A stretch of 6,535 nucleotides of DNA from Phycisphaerae bacterium SM23_33. Its GTDB lineage: Bacteria > Planctomycetota > Phycisphaerae > SM23-33. Location: the NCBI GenBank assembly GCA_001303665.1, contig LJUF01000203.1:1-6535 (forward strand), read 5' to 3'. Positions 1-4,806 of this stretch are shown here, piece after piece; within the stretch, counting starts at the first letter, position 1; every line of letters starts with the position of its first letter. The notes below the pieces were generated by a model that saw only the letters and a list, made by a program, of their open reading frames with translations, was not told where the DNA came from and did no database searches. Both the position numbers and the translations under genes were made by a program.

Positions 1-943
1 CCAGGATGACGGCGTCGGGCGGCGTCCGGCCGGCGCCGGAGTCGGAGCACCGGCTGCGGCGGAGCAGCTCGAAGCCGCGGCCCGTGATCCAGCGGGCCAC
101 CTCGTCGAAGCGTTCGGGCTTTCGCGGCACGATGGCCAGCCGGGCCTGGCGGCCGGGCTGGCGGCGGAGCTGCTCAAATGCATCCAGCACAATCGGCTCT
201 TCACCGGCGCCGGTGCCGCCGGCGACCAGAAGCTTCTGGTCCGGCGTGATCCCCAGGGCCGCGGCCAGTTCGTCCTGGCCGGCGACGCGGTCGCCGATCT
301 GGGCGGTGTCGTACTTCATCATGCCGGTCACGACGAGCTGGTCGTCCCGCACGCCCAGCCGGCGAAACAGCCGGGCATAGGCTTCGTCCTGCACGCCGAT
401 GGCGGCGAGGGAATTGAACATCCGGGCCGCCAGCGGGCGAATCCGCCGGTACCGGGGGAAGCCCTTGTGCGGTCCGATGCGCCCGTTCACCACGACCACC
501 GGAATCCCGCGGCGGCGGCAGCGACCCACGAAGTTGGGCCAGACGTCGCCTTCGACCAGGATCACCATGGCCGGGGCCAGCCGCTTCAGGGCCGCGTCCA
601 CCGCGAAGCTGAAGTCCCAGGGCCAGCGGAAGACCTTGTGTTCGGGCGCGAACAGCCGCTGTGCCGCGGCCAGCCCGGTGTCCGTGGTCGAAGAGACCAG
701 CACCCGGTAATCGGGAAGCTGCCCGTGCAGCTCGGCCACGAGCTGTCTGGCGGCGTTGATCTCCCCGACGCTGACGCCGTGGATCCAGATGACCGGCTGC
801 AGGCCGTAGCGGCGGGGAACCCGCCCCAGCCGCTGGGCCCAGTCCCGGCGGTACTTGCCGTGGCGGATCATCCGCGCCAGCCACATCGGGCTGGTCCCCA
901 CCAGGGCCAGGGCATACGCGACGTTGAGAATCCAGCCGAGCAT
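1..943 (-). CDS. waaA: 3-deoxy-D-manno-octulosonic acid (Kdo) transferase, C-terminus cut off by window edge
   Basis: WaaA (KdtA) transfers Kdo from CMP-Kdo to lipid A precursor at the inner face of the cytoplasmic membrane. The frame reads 314 residues from ATG at 943 and leaves the window still open; the family is usually about 420-430 residues, so roughly the last 110 are missing. The first 15-20 residues are hydrophobic (LGWILNVAYALALVG), fitting the usual N-terminal membrane anchor. The family landmarks follow in order: IHGVSVGE at 54-61, with E61 in the place of the proposed catalytic Glu; VEGDVWPNF at 130-138; VNGRIG at 152-157; TGMMKYD at 206-212 (family TGxLKFD); AGGTGAGEE at 241-249; and VPRKPERFDEV at 272-282. 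The last two belong to the C-terminal CMP-Kdo-binding half. ATG 943 is chosen because it is the only in-frame ATG just ahead of the hydrophobic segment; I see no Shine-Dalgarno site. The gene is divergent from the glycosyltransferase operon. The family call is firm. The number of Kdo residues added cannot be told. Confidence 0.93.
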   Translation of the reverse strand, partial: MLGWILNVAYALALVGTSPMWLARMIRHGKYRRDWAQRLGRVPRRYGLQPVIWIHGVSVGEINAARQLVAELHGQLPDYRVLVSSTTDTGLAAAQRLFAPEHKVFRWPWDFSFAVDAALKRLAPAMVILVEGDVWPNFVGRCRRRGIPVVVVNGRIGPHKGFPRYRRIRPLAARMFNSLAAIGVQDEAYARLFRRLGVRDDQLVVTGMMKYDTAQIGDRVAGQDELAAALGITPDQKLLVAGGTGAGEEPIVLDAFEQLRRQPGRQARLAIVPRKPERFDEVARWITGRGFELLRRSRCSDSGAGRTPPDAVIL

Positions 944-987
944 CGGGTAGAGTATGCAGCCGGTGGCATCTGGTGTCGACAGAAAAC

Positions 988-999
988 GGCTCTGAGGGG
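988..999. repeat. 12-bp perfect GC palindrome in the divergent intergenic region
   Basis: GGCGCCGGCGCC is its own reverse complement. It lies 45 bases upstream of the waaA start and about 50 bases upstream of the -35 box of the rightward promoter. It could be an operator half-site or a small hairpin. In DNA this GC-rich, such a palindrome can also arise by chance, so no function is claimed. Confidence 0.3.
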
Positions 1000-1051
1000 C
1001 GCCGGCGCCGCCCCGGCTGCGTTTGTCTCGTTGGGCGGCCGCCGCACGCAA

Positions 1052-1080
1052 TTGAATGGCAGTCCGGGGGAACGTAGAAT
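1052..1080 (+). promoter_or_regulatory. predicted sigma70-type promoter of the glycosyltransferase operon
   Basis: A -35-like TTGAAT (1052-1057, four of six consensus bases) is followed after exactly 17 bases by a -10-like TAGAAT (1075-1080, five of six). This is one of the few AT-rich patches in the intergenic region. Transcription would begin near 1087 and give a leader of about 60 bases before ATG 1146. The site is recognised by eye from the E. coli consensus, and planctomycete housekeeping promoters are less well characterised. No comparably good promoter facing waaA was found. Confidence 0.55.
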
Positions 1081-1145
1081 AGCCGGTCCCTGAGTCGCCC
1101 CGGGACCCGTGGGCAGGCTGAACCGGCGACCGAGACGTGGGAGCC

Positions 1146-3509
1146 ATGGCACAGAAGAATCAGTTCGACAGGAAAGAGATCATCTTCGTAGCGGATTACC
1201 TGCCGCGGCAGTGCGGCATAGCGACATTCACGCATGACCTGTGCACGGCGGTCGCCCATGAGGCCGACGACTCGTACCGGTGCGGGGTGGTGGCCATCAA
1301 CGACATCCCCGAGGGCTACCGGTATTCCGAGACGGTCCGGTTCGAAGTCCGCGAGTCGGTGCTGAGCGATTACCGCCAGGCGGCGGCGTTCATCAACATT
1401 TCCAACACGGCGGTCGTCTGCCTTCAGCACGAGTACGGCATCTTCGGGGGCCCGCACGGCTCGCACGTCCTGGCCCTGCTTCAGCGCCTGCGCCGGCCGG
1501 TGGTGACGACCCTGCACACCGTCCTCAAGGAACCCAACGAGAACCAGAAGCTGGTGCTGGCCGAAATCTGCCGCCTGAGCAGCCGGGTCATCGTCATGGC
1601 CCAGCGGGCCCGGGAATTCCTCACCGAGATCTACGGCGTGGACGCGGAAAAGATCAGCATGATCCCCCACGGCATCCCGGACGTGCCCTTCATCGACCCG
1701 GCCTTCTACAAGGACAAGTTCGGGGTGGAGGGGCGGATGCTCATTCTCACCTCCGGGCTGCTGAGCCCGGGCAAAGGCGTCGAGGACGCCATCCGGGCCC
1801 TGCCGGCGGTGGTGGCCAAGCACCCCAACGTGGTGTACATGATCGTGGGGGCCACCCACCCGCACGTCCGCCGCCACAGCGGCGAGGAGTACCGCAACAG
1901 CCTCCACCGTCTGTCGCGCGAGCTGAACGTGGAGGAGCACGTCATGTTCCAGAACCGCTTCGTGGAGCCGGCCGAGCTGTGCGAGTTCCTCGGGGCGGCG
2001 GACATCTACGTGACGCCGTATCTGAAGCAGGCCCAGATCGTATCGGGCATGCTGGCCTACGCGTTGGGGTCGGGCAACGCGACCATCTCCACGCCGTACT
2101 GGTACGCCGAGGAGATGCTGGCGGACGATCGCGGCCGGCTGGTGCCGTTCCAAGACCCGCAGGCCATCGCCGAGCAGGTGTGCGAACTGCTGGCCAACGA
2201 CGTGCGCCGCGACACCCTGCGAAAACGCGCCTACCAGTTCACCCGGAACATGGTCTGGACGCAGGTAGGCAAACGCTATCTGGAGGTGTACGAGGAGGTA
2301 CAGCGAAGCAGCGTTCATCCGGTCATGCTGATGGTGCCGTCGGCCAAGCCGACGGCCCCGGTGGCGGCCGAGCTGCCCGAGATCGACCTGCGCCACCTGA
2401 GGACGCTCACCGACCAGACGGGCATCCTTCAGCACTGCCTGTACGCCACGCCCGACCGCCGCCACGGGTACACCACCGACGACAACGCCCGGGCCCTGAT
2501 CGTGGCCTCGCTGTACTGGCACCAGACGCGCGACGAAGCCATCCTGCCGCTGCTGCAGACCTACCTGTCCTTCCTGGCCCACGCCCTGGAGCACGACTCC
2601 GGGCAGTTCCGCAACTACATGAATTACGACCGGCGCTGGGCGGAGATCATCGGTTCGGAGGACTCCCATTGCCGTGCGCTGTGGGGGCTGGGGATGTGCG
2701 TGGGGCTTTGCAACTACGAGCCGGTGGTGGGGCTGGCGACCCGGCTGTTCGAGCGCGCCCTGACGGCGGTGCAGTCGTTCGTCTCGCCCCGGGCCTGGGC
2801 CTTCGCCATCGTGGGCATCCACGCCTACCTGCAGCGCTTCAGCGGCGACAGCGAAGCCAGACGCTATCGCTCCCTGCTGGCAGAGCGAATCCACAGGAAC
2901 TTCCAGGAGTACATGACCGACGATTGGCCCTGGTGCGAGGAGGTGGTCACCTACGCCAACGCCAAGCTGCCTCACGCCCTGCTGATGGCCGGCAAGTGGA
3001 CCTTCCAGTCGAAGATGATCGAAATCGGCGAGCGCGCCCTGAAGTGGCTGCTGGAGGTCCAGACCGGGCAGGACGGGTGCCTGTCGGTCGTCGGCAACCA
3101 GGGGTGGTTTCCCCGGGACGGGAAAAGGGCCCGGTTCGACCAGCAGCCCATCGAGGCCCAGGCCCTCATCGGCGCCTGCGTGGAAGCCTATAATGTGACA
3201 GGAAACCCCTACTGGTTGGAGCAGGCCCGACGCTGCTTCAACTGGTTCCTGGGAGATAACGACCTGAAGGCCCCGCTGTACGACTTCACCACGGCGGGGT
3301 GCCGGGACGGGCTTCACGCCGAAGGCGCCAGCCACAACCAGGGAGCCGAGAGCACGCTGGCCTGGCTGATCAGCCTGCTGCTGATGCACGAAATTCAAAC
3401 TCAGCAAACCTTAGGCGAGCCCGCTGCCGATAAGGAAATGGAAAGCGAATTCGGCAAGGAGCTCCCGGCCGAGCAGCCATTGCCCGGCGATGGCTCGCGA
3501 ACAGGCTGA
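1146..3509 (+). CDS. GT4-like glycosyltransferase fused to an alpha-helical (probably (alpha/alpha)6) carbohydrate-enzyme-like domain
   Basis: A 787-residue cytosolic protein without signal peptide or membrane segment. Residues about 9-385 form a GT-B glycosyltransferase: CGIATFTHDL at 23-32, QHEYG at 94-98, LHTV near 123-126, IPHGIPD at 173-179, the second-domain entry TSGLLSPGKG at 202-211, and VTPYLKQAQIVSGMLAYAL at 289-307. The usual E-x7-E positions hold Q297 and Y305. Residues about 410-747 are a different, helix-rich domain with spaced motifs HGYTTDDNARAL (440-451), NYDRRWAE, GSEDSHCRALWGLG, YANAKLPHALL, QQPIEAQAL and NQGAEST. They are rich in Asp, Glu, His and Trp, as in (alpha/alpha)6 sugar epimerases and glycosidases, but the assignment is by resemblance only. 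The last 35-40 residues are polar and probably disordered. ATG 1146 is preferred; GGAG lies only two bases before it, and an in-frame GTG at 1137 would add MGA. First gene of an operon with the glycosyltransferase at 3527. Donor, acceptor and product are unknown. Confidence 0.9.
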   Translation: MAQKNQFDRKEIIFVADYLPRQCGIATFTHDLCTAVAHEADDSYRCGVVAINDIPEGYRYSETVRFEVRESVLSDYRQAAAFINISNTAVVCLQHEYGIFGGPHGSHVLALLQRLRRPVVTTLHTVLKEPNENQKLVLAEICRLSSRVIVMAQRAREFLTEIYGVDAEKISMIPHGIPDVPFIDPAFYKDKFGVEGRMLILTSGLLSPGKGVEDAIRALPAVVAKHPNVVYMIVGATHPHVRRHSGEEYRNSLHRLSRELNVEEHVMFQNRFVEPAELCEFLGAADIYVTPYLKQAQIVSGMLAYALGSGNATISTPYWYAEEMLADDRGRLVPFQDPQAIAEQVCELLANDVRRDTLRKRAYQFTRNMVWTQVGKRYLEVYEEVQRSSVHPVMLMVPSAKPTAPVAAELPEIDLRHLRTLTDQTGILQHCLYATPDRRHGYTTDDNARALIVASLYWHQTRDEAILPLLQTYLSFLAHALEHDSGQFRNYMNYDRRWAEIIGSEDSHCRALWGLGMCVGLCNYEPVVGLATRLFERALTAVQSFVSPRAWAFAIVGIHAYLQRFSGDSEARRYRSLLAERIHRNFQEYMTDDWPWCEEVVTYANAKLPHALLMAGKWTFQSKMIEIGERALKWLLEVQTGQDGCLSVVGNQGWFPRDGKRARFDQQPIEAQALIGACVEAYNVTGNPYWLEQARRCFNWFLGDNDLKAPLYDFTTAGCRDGLHAEGASHNQGAESTLAWLISLLLMHEIQTQQTLGEPAADKEMESEFGKELPAEQPLPGDGSRTG

Positions 3510-3513
3510 AGTG

Positions 3514-3519
3514 AAAGGA
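3514..3519 (+). promoter_or_regulatory. ribosome binding site of the second glycosyltransferase
   Basis: AAAGGA lies seven bases before ATG 3527, close to ideal spacing, and fixes this start over the nearby out-of-frame ATG at 3520 and GTG at 3523. It sits in the 17-base gap after the stop of the first gene (3507-3509), consistent with coupled or sequential translation from one mRNA. Confidence 0.7.
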
Positions 3520-3526
3520 ATGGTGC

Positions 3527-4753
3527 ATGCCCTCCCCCATCGTCATGATCAGTTCCTATCCGCCCCGGCTGTGCGGGATCGCGACGTTCTGCGAAGAGGC
3601 GCGCGAGTTCATCCAGAAGCGCCACCCCGAACGCGACGTGCTCGTCATCAGCCACCTCGACGGCGAAGGCGACGGGGTCTTCCCCCTCATCGACATGACC
3701 CGCCGCGACTGGTGGCGCGTGGTGGCGGCCAAGGTGCGGCAGCTTCAGCCCCACGCCGTGCACATCGAGCATGAGTACGGGCTGTACGAGTACTGCGACC
3801 CGCGCGGACAGGGAGACGGCAACGAAGGCTTCCTCGACCTGCTGGACGCCATAGAGGATTTCCCCATCCTCGTCGAGCCGCACACCGTGCACGGGCGGGT
3901 GACGGACTTCGAGGCCGACTTCCTCTTCAAGCTCTGCCAGCGGGCCCACATGGTGCTGTTCAAGTGCCACTATCAGAAGTGGCGCCTGGACTGGAACTTC
4001 CACGGGCGGGGCTGGCCTACGCCCCGAAACATCATGGTGGTCCCCCACGGCGCCCGCCCGGACCGCCGCTGGAGCGTCGATCAGGTGCCCGAACTCCGCA
4101 AGGAGCTGGGATTGGACCAGATCCCCCACCTGGCCGAGCACATGGTCGGGCTGATCGGCTGGATCCAGTCCAACAAGCGCTGGGACATCCTCACCAGCAT
4201 GTGGGAAGACATCGCCACCACCATCGAGCAGGCCACCGGCCAGGAATGGGACCTGCTGGCGGCGGGCTCCATGCGCGACCCGGCCGACAAGGCCGAATAC
4301 GAGAAATACAAACACGAGATCCAACTGCTCGAACGGAAGGGGCTGGCCCAGTATTACGAGTTCATCCCCCGCGGGGAGATGTATTTCAAGGTCATGGCGG
4401 TGTGTGACTTCATCGTCCTGCCCACCACCGACGAAACCCAGTCGGGCACGCTGGCGCGGATCATCGCCCTGAACAAGCCGTTCATCACCACCGCCCCCAT
4501 GGAGGGGCTGACCGCCCAGACCCTCGAAAGCGGCGGCGGGCTGCTGTTCACCACCAAGGAGATGCTGCGCGAGCACGTGATCAATCTGGCCTGCGACGAG
4601 GGGCTGCGCATGCACCTGGGCAACAACCTCAAGCGGTATCTGGAGGAAGTGGTTTCCTGGGACGTGGTCGCCGCCCAGTACGACGAGGCCTACCAGCGGG
4701 CCCGGGTGGCCTGCAAGACCAGTCAGCCGGTCGTCCTGCCTCTGGAGTTCTGA
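3527..4753 (+). CDS. GT4-like glycosyltransferase, stand-alone paralogue of the upstream N-terminal domain
   Basis: A 408-residue soluble GT-B glycosyltransferase, expected to use a nucleotide-sugar donor in the cytosol. It opens with IVMISSYPPRLCGIATF (5-21), the counterpart of FVADYLPRQCGIATF in the preceding protein. The same landmarks then follow: HIEHEYGLYEY at 79-89 (QHEYG upstream), EPHTVHG at 117-123, VVPHGARPD at 171-179, the second-domain entry VGLIGWIQSNKRWDIL at 207-222, and FIVLPTTDETQSGTLARIIAL at 295-315. In the last segment the first Glu of the usual GT4 E-x7-E motif is present (E303), but the second position is Arg (R311). Unlike its neighbour it ends after the GT-B fold with no helical domain. 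It differs from its paralogue by extra segments near 90-104 (DPRGQGDGNEG) and 150-166 (Trp-rich). The start is supported by AAAGGA seven bases upstream. The two enzymes probably act in the same glycan pathway; substrates are unknown. Confidence 0.9.
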   Translation: MPSPIVMISSYPPRLCGIATFCEEAREFIQKRHPERDVLVISHLDGEGDGVFPLIDMTRRDWWRVVAAKVRQLQPHAVHIEHEYGLYEYCDPRGQGDGNEGFLDLLDAIEDFPILVEPHTVHGRVTDFEADFLFKLCQRAHMVLFKCHYQKWRLDWNFHGRGWPTPRNIMVVPHGARPDRRWSVDQVPELRKELGLDQIPHLAEHMVGLIGWIQSNKRWDILTSMWEDIATTIEQATGQEWDLLAAGSMRDPADKAEYEKYKHEIQLLERKGLAQYYEFIPRGEMYFKVMAVCDFIVLPTTDETQSGTLARIIALNKPFITTAPMEGLTAQTLESGGGLLFTTKEMLREHVINLACDEGLRMHLGNNLKRYLEEVVSWDVVAAQYDEAYQRARVACKTSQPVVLPLEF

Positions 4754-4759
4754 CCCGGA

Positions 4760-4785
4760 TCCCGCTGGCGGCCTGGCCTGCGGGA
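4760..4785. terminator. hairpin between convergent genes, possible bidirectional terminator
   Basis: TCCCGC (4760-4765) pairs with GCGGGA (4780-4785). After one T-T mismatch, GGC (4767-4769) pairs with GCC (4776-4778) around a six-base loop. It begins six bases after the stop of the second glycosyltransferase and lies about 20 bases past the stop of the convergent DUF4159 gene, so it is placed to end or protect both mRNAs. No T-run follows on either strand, so it is not a classical intrinsic terminator. Confidence 0.45.
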
Positions 4786-4806
4786 CGGCTGAACGCGGAC
4801 GCTGAG

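Noticed and set aside
944..1000. A promoter for waaA with a CATACT -10 on the minus strand just upstream of the ATG
   Set aside because: Only four of six bases match, no -35 sits at a suitable distance, and it would leave almost no leader.
1280..3193. A plus-strand open frame of 637 codons inside the fusion transferase gene
   Set aside because: It is a frame-shifted reading of the real gene, with Arg/Gly/Pro-rich composition and no start signal.
201..3407. A minus-strand open frame of 1068 codons opposite the fusion transferase and crossing waaA
   Set aside because: It reads through waaA in a wrong frame and lies antisense to a clearly conserved protein. Its composition (Arg, Gly, Pro, His, Gln, Val) is that of a GC-rich shadow frame, and no family motif is visible.
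4760..4785. Classical rho-independent terminator
   Set aside because: The stem is good, but there is no T-tract on either strand. It is kept only as a possible terminator or mRNA-end hairpin.
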